Source: Hygrocybe punicea
Taxonomy: Eukaryota > Basidiomycota > Agaricomycetes > Agaricales > Hygrophoraceae
DNA: 64,000 nt
NCBI GenBank assembly: GCA_963556145.1
Contig: OY744465.1
Coordinates: 2,170,001-2,234,000, forward strand
Direction of reading: 5' to 3'
A program made the position numbers and the translations under genes. The notes beneath the pieces are model-generated. The model saw nothing but the letters and a program-made list of their open reading frames with translations, did no database searches and was not told where the DNA came from. Positions 21,515-33,874 of the stretch are shown piece by piece. Positions within the stretch are counted from its first letter, which is position 1, and the number at the start of each line of letters is the position of its first letter.

Positions 21515-22684
21515 ATGCCTTTAGCCCTAAATTCGACTAGTATCGTCGTTGCTGATGACACCGATCCCGACATATTATACCAAGGGACTTGGATATCATC
21601 GGGGGTGAGGGAAGAGCGTCTCGGGGTCTACGGCGACATTTTTTCAACGGCAAGCATACTCATTCATCATAATCGATCTTTCAATGTCCATGGACCTCCG
21701 TCGCGGTGTATGGTACTGCGGTGTACGACTCTTCTCTGGTGAAGTCCACCGCACCAATACTTTGCACCAGATACTCTTTTATCAATCACCAAATCTTCTA
21801 GATGGTCACCATAGTCTGGTTATTACGTCCCTGAAGAATGGCGACTCACTTTGGCTCAATTATCTTGTATACCTACCTTCGTCAACCTCGTCAACGTCTG
21901 TTACTGCGTCCAGCACCAATGCCTCCCAAACTAGTGGGCCCTCCGCTGTATCGAGTACCCTCACCTCCACTACTACCAGCCCCTCTGTTGCATCGAGTAC
22001 CTCCGGCCCCTCCATTGTTGTGACACAGATCAATATTGGAGCAATAGCCGGGGGAACCATCGGGGGTTTATTGCTGGCCCTCAGGCTTGTAATCGTAACT
22101 CTACTTTACTTCTGGCATCGTCGCTCTTTTTTTAAAAAGCCTAGCACTCGAAGGTAAGCACACGTTTGGTTTTTATCTATACACAGTTGCATCTCCGCTA
22201 ACTGTTTCATTTTCCTCATTCACCAGCAGTAAACTCTTTCCCCCTTTCCCAAATGCCATATATGGGCCACCCTGTTTCGAAAGCAGGCCAATAATTCTGT
22301 AGGTGCAGGATCACTCCACGTCACTCGTTCTTCAGAACCTCCCGCCTCCATTGGTCAGTATGTGAAAATTAACCGATCATTATCCGCTAGTCGACCATGG
22401 CCATATCAAGGAAACACGCTAGTCGATTCCCAACACGCAAACCTCAAGGGCTCGTCATCAAACGACGCTCCCCCACGCGCAATCCCTGGATTTTCGGTAC
22501 TTGTTATTTCAGTTGTTCGTATGCATTTCCTGTCCGCAGAACCATAGTATTGGGCAGCCAAATAGCCAATCGGATATTCGAATACATTGAGACGGGGGGG
22601 GTGAGAACGTCAGGAGGGCCTTCCGAAGTGCCGCAGCCCTTCTTGCCATCTCGAGATATCCCACCAGTGTACGAGCAATATTGA
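21515..22684 (+). pseudogene. broken single-span membrane protein gene with PPxY end
   Basis: Remnants in order: an extracellular start (SIVVADDTDPDILYQGTW), a beta-strand piece TSVAVYGTAVYDSS in a second frame near 21700, DGHHSLVITSLKNGDSLWLN in a third frame near 21800-21860, and a Ser/Thr-rich stalk. A transmembrane helix follows (IGAIAGGTIGGLLLALRLVI, about 22040-22110), then RR, and finally a cytosolic tail ending DIPPVYEQY with a PPxY motif at 22684. The order matches a common mushroom architecture, also seen at 42622-43795. At least two frame changes inside the extracellular domain are not at splice sites, so it is read as a pseudogene. Confidence 0.6.
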
Positions 22685-23976
22685 AGCCACCTAAAGCAAC
22701 TCTTCATGACCACGAATTCATTCCGCTAGCAACTGCTAGGGAAGCAATTCAGATTTCAGAGTACAATTATATTGGAAGTGCACTGCAGGCATGTACTGGG
22801 ATATTGTAGCCATACTGGTTTATCTCCAAAATGTACATATCATGTTTTATTGTCATGACTTGTGCTAGAGGGCCATTGCTTTGCAAGTCCTTTCCAATTG
22901 TTTTTTAAGCTGCAATTGCAACACTGTCCTACCATCAATCAGCTTCTGGCCCATCTCCACCATCCCAAGACAACCGAAATGATGACAGCGATGACCCAGC
23001 ACTAGCAGGGGGACACCGTGTCGACAGTACCTCCGAGTCGCGATCGCGGATAATACAAGCAAATTTAGCGTGGAATTTACCGTCGGCATTTGCCGCAACG
23101 ATAGTCAGCGGCCCAAGAATGTACAAGAAAGGAAACACGTCTAACCGACGTTGGCTCGGCGTTGTAGCCGGTTTGCCGTTCAACATAATATGTCGGAGGA
23201 CACCGACGCTGCGGAAAGCAATCAGACAGCTTTGGCACAAGCGGATCTCTCCAAGCAAGGAGGCACAAAAGACAAAAGAAAGGCCAAAGTGGGTGTCACT
23301 TGTTTTCATGTGCAGCTGCCAGCTCAGCTTGTCGCGGAGTCTCAGCGGACTCAATGCTCAGCGGACTCAATAATGAGCGCTTAATGAGCAAGAGAATGGT
23401 TGCAGTTGCTAGCATCGCAATCATGATCTGCCAACTTGGAGGGCCCTGCAACGCTCCCATCGTAGAACGAATTTGAAAAAGCAGGTGGGTCTGGGAGTTT
23501 TTTGATTCACGGCGACTGAGTCGGAATCAAGCTCACAGCGACACTGTTGTTGTCTTATCATGATCACGGTCTCCCTCCTTAGAAGTGTGATACCTTGTAC
23601 CGGGCAGAGCTCACTTTGCCGGCGGTAGCCTGATCCGTCTCGACCTGGTTCCACATTGCTATTTTGGGCCTCACATCTGGCAATCCCAATCAGCTCCTCA
23701 ATAATTCCCAGCCAGGGACAAGATGGAATCTAAGTAACTAGGTTGGTGAGAGCATGGGTCCAGAGTACAAGGTTTCTTGCCGGGGACGTTTCGTGAAGCC
23801 CCTGAAAGTTTTTCTTCTCCAGAGTATGTGAACGTTGAATGTCTGCTGGCATAAGACACAGCCGTCAATCGCCAACACTAGCGACACAGATCTTTTTTGC
23901 AACCGCCACTCCTCCTGCATTCCCTTTTCCAATCATCATCTCCTATAAAAACGTCTTTGATGTTGGAACTTCTCTT
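22685..23976. other. no firm gene; possible membrane-protein debris
   Basis: A minus-strand frame at 22935-23354 contains a hydrophobic stretch (RLDVFPFLYILGPLTIVAAN) and a charged tail, which may be a relic of another small membrane gene. A TATAAAA lies at 23944-23950, just before the next gene. Confidence 0.3.
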
Positions 23977-24550
23977 ATGGCCCCACCAAGTACCTCCACT
24001 TTCTGCCACCCCTCTTCCGAGCGGAGGGCAGTCGATCATACCATGGACTCCGGAGACGGACTAGTAACCAAAGTCATCCTATCACTGACGTTGATGACTA
24101 GTAAGCGTATTTTTATTACTCTTAATACATTTCAAGGTGAATACTGATTGATCTTGACACATAGTATTCGCAATTTTAGTTTGGCTCGCAGTTGCACATT
24201 TTGGGGGATGTTTCAGATCAGCCTCCGCTGTCCGTAGAGCTAACAACGGACGGAGATCAGGGCTTTCTAGTAAATTTCCCCCACACAAATTGGCTAACTC
24301 ATTTCGGGCCTTCATGTTAATCAATTTATTCCTTTCTTCCAGTATGTCCAGCCATTCGCCAACGCATGGGTCGCCTGTGGCTCCCCATGCCCGCCACGGA
24401 TCCTCCGGAAGACGAACTCCCTTTGCCGCAAAGAAACCCAGTTCGGATATCCTCCTTGCCTCCCGCGTACATGGGTCCCACGAGATCATATACAACGGAT
24501 ACATCCGACCGCGACCCCGTGCCAACTTACGACCCATAACTGGCGTGTGA
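23977..24550 (+). CDS. small single-span membrane protein, 169 residues
   Basis: Two exons (23977-24100 and 24165-24550) sum to 510 nt in frame. The intron is phase 1 and cuts the membrane helix: VTKVILSLTLMT before it and IFAILVWLAVAHFGG after it. The N-terminus is Ser/Pro-rich. The tail is basic and Ser/Pro-rich with RRANNGRRSG and RPRPRANLRP. A TATAAAA box is 27 nt upstream of the ATG. No known family was recognised. The minus-strand gene at 24976-25379 has the same build. Confidence 0.45.
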
Positions 24551-24975
24551 CCTACTAGTCCGAACTTCCCCGTTTGTAAACGGGATTATCGTAGAGCGCG
24601 TTAGGACCTGTTCTTTCTTTCTTATTGATTTTTATGGACTTCCAAGATCCCATTCTGGCTCCCTGTGTTGTGTACCTCTAAGGTTGTATGCGGCGTCTTT
24701 CGTGCATGTACTTAGTTCTACTTCTTCCTTCATCTGGTATAATTGTGTCTCGATCCTTGCTACGGGAACGAATGCAGGGGTGCAAAAATGTCATCACGAT
24801 GCACTTGACCGCTTGCCTCACGGACACGGAACTTTGGCGACGTCACCCAACTGAACCAAACCTTTGCAAGAACAGTACTCTTGTATTAGTCCATGGAAGT
24901 AGGAAGACATCAACGACGAAATCATTCACACATCATGAGAGACCGACTATATATAGCTTTGAAGGGTGATGCTTG
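24551..24975. other. convergent intergenic region
   Basis: Between the converging ends of two small membrane genes. The plus-strand frame 24688-24969 shows nothing recognisable. Confidence 0.35.
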
Positions 24976-25379
24976 CTAACCGCAGCCTCGTCCGGGTGCT
25001 GGGCGGCTGGAATTGAGTGTTTCCAATCCTGCGGAAACGTGAGGTATGCAAGAGGGCCAGAAGCCAAAGGAAAAGAGAAGCAAGTAGTAATGAGACGGAC
25101 TGGTTGCGTCAATTGCACTTTGGCTATTTCGTCGGAAATGCTGGAACCTATTCTTCAGCCAAAGCACGAACAGGATGACGGTAACTGAATACAATAAAAT
25201 AAAATAAGCAAATTTCGACCGCCAGGAATCAGATTCGATATCTCACTCATGGTGACTGCTACGAAAACAATGAGTCCTGCCGACATCATATTTGGATGAG
25301 CTGGACGGTCTGAAGGATTGTTCGTCGGAGAGGCTGTGCAAGTTGAAGACGGAGTGGGGGGGCGTGACGACGAGTTCAT
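24976..25379 (-). CDS. small single-span membrane protein, 113 residues
   Basis: Exons 25379-25247 and 25184-24976 sum to 342 nt in frame. The N-terminus is rich in Ser, Thr and Pro. One hydrophobic helix (AGLIVFVAVTM then ITVILFVLWL) is split by a phase-1 intron, as in the gene at 23977-24550, and is followed by a basic KNRFQHFRRN stretch. The two genes converge. Shared architecture and intron position suggest they are paralogues, although sequence identity is low. Function unknown. Confidence 0.45.
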
Positions 25380-26369
25380 AGTGGAGGGTGCCTTGCAGAA
25401 TGTTAAGTTGCTTGCCTATTGGATTTCACTTGCGTTTGAATGGTCAGAGAAGGGAGAGGAAAAAGTTGACACAACAGCATTGGTTTAATAGTATTGACGT
25501 CCTGGGTGTGTCTTCAATTAGGTCGAAGGGTTAATGAACCCTAGGCGAAGGAGCACAGAATTCTGTGGGGCATTGCAAAGCACAGCAAATAACACAGGAT
25601 AGTGAATTTTGAAGGCTGTCCACGGTGGATTGACCAGCTAAGCGGAAGTAATTGCACAATAGAGTCAAATGTGCGAGTGGTAAACAACCCTCGGGAGTCA
25701 GAGGCGGCCTCTCACTTCAAGTTGGCATAACTGGATAGCTGTATGCTGTTTAAACGTCAACTGGAAACGCGTTTCGGCCCCTAGAGTCACCAGGTGGGCG
25801 CTACGCAAGGTCGAAATAGGCGCCTCCACCGATGTCTGGTCCCGTTCTTTCCCGTACTTCACAGCCAAATCCTATGCTGCTAATAGCCTGTTATACAACA
25901 TGTCTCCTGTTAGCTTAGCGCATTGCCAGAAAAAGGAATGTTTCTCCCAAATAACCCAGTGGGGATTCGGACTCGGAGTCGCACCGAAAACGATGCCAGT
26001 GCCACTGAACACTGCCACACAGGTCGCGGTCGCGGAATGGGTGTTCCAGTGGAAGGATTCTTCCGACTCGAGGAATACGTGGCGCGGCCTTCCGAGCATG
26101 ACGCCCGTTTGCGTCGTTTCGTTGTTGATTAACCTTGATTCAATGATTGCCCTCATACAGTGTCGACAACCCTACCCGAAAATCGATAAATTCGTCTGCC
26201 TTCGAGACTGCCAATTCGAAACGATCTTTATGCCGATGCATTTTACCTTTTCAACATCGTCAATTATAATGAGCTTGTGGTTGAAGACTAGACCAAGGAC
26301 GGGACCGAGGCGACCCCGAACTCCAATCGCTAGCGTGTGCAGTAGGCGTTTTTGCGAATCACCAACGAC
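25380..26369. other. no convincing gene
   Basis: Frames at 25872-26156 (minus) and 25900-26442 (plus) are opposite readings of the same DNA and show no domain. Confidence 0.35.
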
Positions 26370-27100
26370 CTGCGTTTCCTTGGGTTATTTTCTAGCATTA
26401 CATCTTGTTTCTGCATCTCAGGCTTTTGTTCGCTACACTTGACAAGGACGGCCGATGTATCCCTGTACTGGCCATTGCACTCGCCGATTCATCATCTCGT
26501 GAGCCAGGAGAGACCCTTCGTCTCAACAAAGGTGTGATGCATTCGCCAAGCGCCGTCATACCCTTTGAAATCAAATAATCCTGGGATTCGGCATAGTTGT
26601 TCCCCTACTTCTGGACACCTTAGGCTGTTAAACTGGTGATTACATGACGTGTTTCGTCCATCGTCGTTTTTGCTCATGGCACGTTCACCAGCGCCATCTG
26701 AGACGACTCTCGACGGGTTTATCGCTGCTTGGTCCAGAAAAGAACTCATTCTTGGCGGATGGGTCTATATCATTCTGATCCCTGGAATGTGTTGGTTCTC
26801 TGTGGATTTGCCATTCCACCTGCCTTGCAATGCACCCCAGCTATTTGCTCGCTGTATTGCTTTTATCTATCATCTGGAAAGGTTGGACCTCCACAAAAGA
26901 ATATGTCCTCTGCATTTCTCTGGACGGTACGACCACCATGATTGTAGTGATTATGAACGGTTCCTTGTAAGCAAAATTTGATGAGCCCTTTATCATGTCT
27001 CGCACTCAATATTCAATGTCAACCAGTCTGTACCCTACCTCTGGTTCTGTGGCTCCTCTTAAGAGACTGTGGGTCAGCGGGGAGAGTTTCTTGATACACG
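26370..27100 (+). pseudogene. partial copy of the WDR7-like gene
   Basis: Collinear with about 29585-30425 of the intact gene, introns included. Shared landmarks are TTCCTTGGGTT, CTTGACAAGGACGGCCGA, GAGCCAGGAGA, CTCTCGACGGGTTTATC, ATTCTTGGCGGA, AACCAGTCTGTACC and GTGGCTCC(T/A)CT(T/C)AAGAGACT. Indels and stops break the frame, and both ends stop abruptly. Confidence 0.8.
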
Positions 27101-27867
27101 GGTATACATCATCTCCTTGCCTAGTTTTGTGTGTATGGGCCGCTCACTTATAATCGCAGCCTATATGCTCGTCGTATCTCGATGCGTGAGTTCCTCTGCG
27201 TTTTTGATTACTTACGCTGAATTTTCTTTTTCGGTACAGTCAGCAGAGGTAACAAATGGATAGTTGGTGCCATCGTGGGTCCGCGGGTTGCGTTGAATCA
27301 TTAGCAACTTACCTGCTTTGTTGCAGTTGGACATCTCCATCCGTGCCGTGGCTTTCTCCTTTACTGTTTTCGCACTGCTGTGCGTGCTTTTCATTGCTCA
27401 CCAATCCATGCACAGTTTTGAATGCCTAATGATGTATTAATCACCACCGGAGGTGGCATTTATTGCGACGTCCGTGTGTATCCGTGTATGTCCGCCATTT
27501 CAATGGCTTTCCTCCACAACCTCCTCAACCATCGGATTTTGTCCTATTCTGTGCTTGCAAAGTACCTGATTCTGATTGCTGCGAAGTTTGCTTGGCTAGA
27601 ACCGGGATGGTCATGTTGCACTCAAGGGCCAAGGTAGAGATCTAACTGCCTATGGCTATGGCAGTTGCTAAATAGCTTAAGTACTGTGCCAATCGAGGTG
27701 GTTTTGACAGATGGATGAGGATTTTTTCCATCGAATACAAAAATAGAAGTATTGGATCTATCTTATAAGCCGGCTGGCCAGCCAAAGAAGCTTTTCTTAT
27801 AATCTCATAAGCTAAGGGTTACACCTTCAACAGCCTGAGTACCGCGCATCCAATTGGCTGACCCGCG
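27101..27867. other. upstream region of the WDR7-like gene
   Basis: Short hydrophobic plus-strand frames at 27069-27263 and 27422-27645 are not convincing genes. The last 150 nt probably hold the promoter. Confidence 0.35.
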
Positions 27868-30800
27868 ATGGACCCGCAACCGCAACCGCTCCTGCTGCCA
27901 CTGACATTTCCAACCATCTCGAATCTGGGACACAGGGTGACCAAAACCCAAAATCTGGTGGAAACTAGCTGCTCAACAGCTGCGCCCTCGGTGCTATTGT
28001 CCTGGGGCTTGTCTCATCGGCGATTTGATGCAGAAGATTCTGGGGGTGGCCTTCCAGCCAACGGAGCTGTCATGGGATGTAACGATGGAACATTGTATAT
28101 ATTTCTTTCCACACCAAATTCTGAAGACTTCGAACCTTCTGGGTCGTCATCCGAAGCCTTTGCGCCAAAGTCGCCCCCCTTGACAGTAACAGACCGGAAT
28201 TCCAATCTACAACGGTTGTCCTTACGATGTCACATCATACCGCCTCGGTCCAGACCCGGAAATGCTATTACGGGGATGCAGCTTATCGATCACAACCGTT
28301 TATTGGTGACATTGCGAGCACAAGGGTAAATCACGCACTTTCACTGTATCACTTTTCTCTATTCTGATGATACGCTAGAGATCTCTTTGTTTTCAATCTA
28401 AAGGATGGGACATGTCTTTGCACCATTCAGGTTGAAAACCTACCCCTCCAACCACCGGCGGGTGTAAGACATACATCACATACAGTTTGGGCGTGGTCAA
28501 GTCTGCAGTCAGTAGATACAGCACAGGTGCGATGGATATTTGGTACCATCCTGGTTGTTCTGATTTTTTTCCTGCCTTTCGTACTCATAAGGAATTAGTC
28601 ACTGTATTACTTGTCTGCGCAAAGGCCGATATCAATCTGCAGTCCGCCTCACCATTAGACGCAGAGGACGATACCGAAGAGCACTCACGTCTCGTAATGC
28701 TTGAGTGCCGAATTCACAACGACAATGGATCACTCGAAGCCAGGATAGACAAAATGGGCGAATGGTATTTCGATGGGCCTGTGAGTGGTGTAGGTGTCAG
28801 GCGAGAATCTGACAGTGAATATTTCACCAACCATCGGCTTCATTATTTAACCTTGGAAGGTGATATTCCGCAGATACTCTAGGTTGTCTTTACGTTAATT
28901 CCAAGCGCAAACTGGTAACACAACAAGCCAGGCCTCCTCCTCCTGTCCCGTCAGTACCAGAAGCCCCCCTTCACGAGGCCATTCACCTTTCGTCTCTCCC
29001 TCTGCCAAACCCGTTCAAGGGCATCATGTCACGGTCCGCTGAGCACATGCCCTTCGTTGAAAGTAAAGTTGATGCCAACAAAAATGGATTAGTTGAGCAC
29101 GATATAGGCCAAATTCTTTCACAGGGTACTCCATTAGGGTTGAGAACACGAACTATGGGAAGCAAATCGCTCGGTGTTGCCTGGTCTAATAATGAACTAG
29201 CCGTACGTCTGCAGGATCTGCATGTGGAGGTGGTTCTAAATTATTCCATAGGTCTTTGAATATGAGGGCGACTCCCTGCGGCCCCTTTTTGCTTCCTCGA
29301 TTGTGGGGATTTGTGATGTGGCTTGGATTGATGATGATTCTTATGCCATTACTTTTTCGGTCGGTAACTTAACATCATCCCTTGTTATTCGAGTGTTTTG
29401 AAACTTCGCCCCTAGGATCGAGGCGAATTCTATGCACTCAAAACCGTTGACGCCAACAACGATGACGTGCGAAAAGATCATGTCGTGTCTGATTCATTAC
29501 ATTTGCAGTAAGCGACCTATTTCTCGAAGTGCCTCAAAATTTCAACCGAACTACTCGTATTACAGATCACAGCTTGTACATGCATTTTCCTTGGGTTCCT
29601 TTGACGCCTTGCATTTCGTTTCTGCGTCGGAAGCTTTGTTCACAAGGCTCGACAAGGATGGCCGACGAAACCTTATATTTGCCATTGCTGATACAGATTC
29701 ATCTCATGAGCCAGGAGAAAACTCTCACGTAGTTTGGAAGTCCTCCCATGAAGAAGAGTGTGATGCACTCATTAAGACGCACGTAACTGCTGTCTTACCC
29801 CTCGAATTTAATAAAATCATCCTGGGATACGGTACAGTTGTTTCCTCAGTTCTGAAGACCCTCTATTAAAATGGTGTGATTAGATGATGGTCGTATTCGT
29901 CAGTCGTCGTTTATGCTCATGGCACAGTCTGTTTTCAGTCCGCCGACACTGGAAGTGACATCCGAGGCAGCTCTCGACGGGTTTATCTCTGGTTTATACA
30001 TGGTCCGGAATGAGAGAACGAAAGAACAATTCATTCTTGGCGGAGCGGATGATGGGTCTATAGCCTTCTGGTCCTTGGAGTGCGTTTGTTTCTATTTCTC
30101 GCCAATAAATATTGATTTGCCAATTTCACCCGTCTTTTAGCTCACTCAGGCTGTGCGCTCGCTGGATAGTCTTTTCATCTCCTCTCACTCGTGCGATCCA
30201 ATTTCACAATGAAAAGGTCGGGCCTTTACAAGGGTGTGTCCTCTGCATCTCCATGGACGGCACGATCGCCGTGATTGTGGTAGACGGTTTCCAATTGTAA
30301 GCAATTTTGATTTACACTTTACCTTTTCTCGCTCTCAAAGTCAACTAGTCTGTACCTTATTCCTGGTTCCGTGGCTCCACTCAAGAGACTCTGTGTCGGT
30401 GGAGATAATCTCTTGCTAGTATACAGGGATGATCGTGCTCGATTATGGGGCATCAAGACTAGGGAGTTTTGGAGATCCATGGGAATTGATAAAGCTGAAG
30501 AGCTTATTAGTCAGGGAGGCTGGACGGTATCGTGAGTGACAGCGTTGCTGATTTTTGTGTGGATTCACGGTTCCCATTCAAAGGTCTACTGAAGCTGGAG
30601 AAAACCTCCCAGATACGACGTTGAGTGCTGTTGCCTGTGGGTGTCACGGTCTCGACTTTGGTTAGTTTACCGCTCTCAGCCAGTACAATTAGCTAAAGAC
30701 AAGAAAAGTCACCACAGTTTTTCTCGATTTGGAGAGGTTCATCTCAAACTCGATGGCCGCAGCCAAAACAGTCGGTGTTGGGGCAGAACGAAAAGTGGCT

Positions 30801-32707
30801 CTGTCAACCCTTGACCATCTCCGTTCAGTTCTCTCGACATTACTTACACCTACCGTCAATGAGGAGATGGACAAGATTTGCTACGAGAGGCTGGGTATTA
30901 CCCCTTCGCCTGTTTCCCTAGGGTTCTCGAGGTTCACTCTTCTCCTTAAGTGCTGCCAAATATCCTCTGATGCGATTTCTTCCAACAGCCGAAGATCCAT
31001 GTCTTTGTATTGCAGCAACCGGGGTCGAGAAGCTTGGTGTATATCACCGGATGTTTCTGCCGCACGTGCCTTATCCATCGTAGGAGTGCTTCGGGTAATG
31101 GCTCTATTCGAAGGTGAGGGTATCATGATGATCGTTCACACTATTTCTTATTCGTATGTCTAGACCTATCAGAAAATGCCAATACAGTTATGTCCTTTTA
31201 TGCAGCTTCATTAGCTTCTGCAGTGGGACCTTCTTATCAGGCCCCAAGCCTGGTATTCTTGGCGCAGCGTTGGTTTGATGCTTCAAGTGAGTTTTGCTAT
31301 TATGTGTCATGAACATTGTTTATTATATCTGTAGCCGATATCCGCCAAGCCGCCCGAATCCTGTTTGACTCAGCAGTCACTCAATTGTCTGGTAAAGAGA
31401 GTAGTAAATTAGCTGAAAAATGGCAGCATCATTGTAAGTAATTGCTGCTGTAGGCTGTTTCTGCGTTAAATTGATCTCTATTAGTGCCATGCTTGCAACC
31501 TACAGTCGAACAGGAATCGTTACGCGCTGCTCTGGCCTTGTTCATATGCGGACATGTGGCAGCCGAAAAGTACAGTTTATTGCCGACAGGGTATCCCCCA
31601 TTTTCCATGTAGAACCTCCGAATTGACTGACAAAGCAAATTTCAGTACTCTGACCGACATATCAAAGTCAATTGCAATTTACCTGCACAACGAGCAGTCA
31701 ATGTACAGAGGCCTCGCTATTGATCTTTGCTCTCGCGGTTTCACAATCTGGCAGAACTATGTGGACGTCATGGAGATTTTGCGAACACTCTTTATGCTTT
31801 CCACGAATGCCAGCAAACAGGCTATCACAATCCAAAATCTAGGCGTACAGGCGCGTTCGGCAATATTGCAGATCGCTTCAAGCGATACACCGTTATTCAT
31901 GACGACACTTGGTTTGGACATCCTCCACCCGCAGAGTGTCGAACATCGCAAATCGGTTATGCAGATTGTTGCATTTTTAATACGCAGAGTGAGTGTCCTA
32001 GACATTCCTTTGCTAGATCCCCGTGTCCTCAAGGTCTTCAGCGCCCACTAGTGCTCTACCCTAATTTACCGCGCCTGATGGAGGCGGTAGTAAAGTCCCT
32101 AGATCCCAATGCTACAGCAAGCCGTGATGCCGTGTTGGATACCGCTACTGAAATTATAGGGCATGTTGTGAAGACGTGTGTTGTTACCGTCAACCGCATC
32201 ACGTTTCATTCCCCCTAATCGTGAATACAGATTCCCTGCGATTGACTTTCACATGACCAGCCAACGCCTAGCGGTGGGTACGAACGAAGGCGCTATCGTC
32301 ATGTATGATCTCAAAACAGCGACGAGACTCTTCGTACTCGAGGGACATCAGAAGCGGTTGGCAGCATGCAGCTTCTCTCCTGATGGCAGGCGACTTGTTA
32401 CTGTCTCCCTCGAAGAGAGTGTGGTCCTAGTATGGAAAGTTGGAGCCAGCTTCTCGAGCTTCTTTAATCCCGGCGCACCCCCAAGGCAAGGCAATGGTGG
32501 ATCCCTGCCTTTCAAAACACTTTCCTTCAATGTTGGTGATGATGGTGCAGTTCTTTCAGACCTCTTATCTTTCTTACGGATGTTGACCGTGATCTTCCAG
32601 CGGATATGACAGTGGAGGGGACACTGCAGTGGGTGCGGTTTGAATGGGTTGCAGAAAGAAGTGTCAAGCTTAAGATTAGGGACAGTGTACTAACTTTCAG
32701 TACATGA
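27868..32707 (+). CDS. WD40 protein of the WDR7 (rabconnectin-3 beta) type
   Basis: Long intron-rich gene read through to TGA at 32705-32707. The N-terminal half has WD-type blades (AVMGCNDGTLYIF, MQLIDHNRLLVTLRAQGDLFVFN, IILGYGTV, LGGADDGSIAFWSLE). The middle is alpha-helical (LRSVLSTLLTPTVNEEMDKI; ALFICGHVAAEKYSLLPTG; MYRGLAIDLCSRGFTIWQNY). The C-terminus returns to WD blades (RLAVGTNEGAIVMYDLKT, RRLVTVSLEESVVLVWKVG), then SFFNPGAPPRQG, a WDR7-family signature. In animals this protein pairs with DMXL to regulate V-ATPase assembly. A similar role through the Rav1-type complex is inference. Exon ends were not all fixed. A partial decayed copy lies just upstream. Confidence 0.82.
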
Positions 32708-33874
32708 TACACTACATTACGTTCGATCTACAGAGCGAATCCGAGTTATGCTGGTGCGCCCCGTCAGACGAGGATTGTTGTCCCCTTCAGTTGGAGAGAG
32801 CTTGGACCGAAGCCTGGCAACTCTAAGATTAACAGAAGCTAAGTGTATGCTCTCTGCGCTCTCCTCCCCCAACCCCTTGTTCCCTCCTACTCCCACCGCC
32901 GCTCCCTTGGCAGGTCCTGAGGGGGGCCTCAGCCTCACTGGCTCTTTTGTAAGCGGTCAATTCTATGAAGAACGCAGATGTCCCTGACGCCGCTACCCTC
33001 CTCCAGATGCTTCAGGTGAGCGATGCATCTTCCAAGTTGTGCTCACTAGTCCTGGGTTGTTCTCCGCAGTCTCTTGGTGTGTTCTTGTTGTTCATTGATC
33101 AGTTGCATTTCTCTCTGCATGCTCCATGTTGTACTCGCCACTGTCCTTCATTTACATGTAAATTGTTGTTGCATTCTTACCTGCAGTAATCAAATGATGG
33201 TTTTCAAACTTGCAATCCCAATAGCAGTCCTTGTAAGCTGGAGAAAGTTTGGCCATAGACTTGTAAGACTTGCACTAAATTTGCCAACTCGTGCACTTCT
33301 GTCACTACCGTGGCAACTTGTACAATTCCGGCAGTATCTGGTAAAAAAAGGACTTGCTAACATGGCGATGTAAGGCTGGTTGCCAGAATTGTACAACTGT
33401 TACAGGAATGTACGATATTTATTAGATTTTGCCATGTCATCTTTCGGCACTTTTGCTGGTGTAAAATGTCGGATATAAAGAAGGAACGATGGACAACTTT
33501 CAAGGAATCAAGAAAAAAAGAAGCGAACCAGTAGCAGTTCCGACTGCAGTCAGACTCCGGGCATTGAGAATAGCTTTCACACACCCCAGTGGCTTCATCG
33601 ATCAAGAGAGTCGATGTAGGTAAGCCTGGAATTCGATTGCGGTGCAGATGCCTGTGACATGAAAATGGAAATGTAAGGTTTCGGTAGGAATCGTCAGTCC
33701 TGTGTCGTGCGGAACGAGGAGAGTCGAGTAAAAACGAGGCCCACGAGCGGTAAAAGCTCCTCTGTCGAGAGGGTTGACGCGAAATGGTCGACTTCTGAGG
33801 TGGAGAGAACTAGTAAAGAGATAGCGGTGACCTTAGGTGTGATTTGATCACCGACGACCACTACGGCACCACGA
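32708..33874. other. intergenic, 1.2 kb without a firm gene
   Basis: Plus-strand frames at 32748-32987 and 33074-33373 have no recognisable domain. It contains the inverted repeat at 33318-33396 and presumably the promoter of the next F-box gene. Confidence 0.35.
33318..33396. repeat. short inverted repeat
   Basis: Arms TTGTACAATTCCGGCA (33318-33333) and TGCCAGAATTGTACAA (33381-33396) are complementary at 15 of 16 positions around a 47-nt loop. They could form a stem or be ends of a tiny degenerate element. No target duplication was found. Confidence 0.45.

Noticed and set aside
32717..32987. Short Pro-rich frames after the WDR7 stop
   Set aside because: Open on both strands with no domain. 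More likely 3' untranslated or intergenic sequence.
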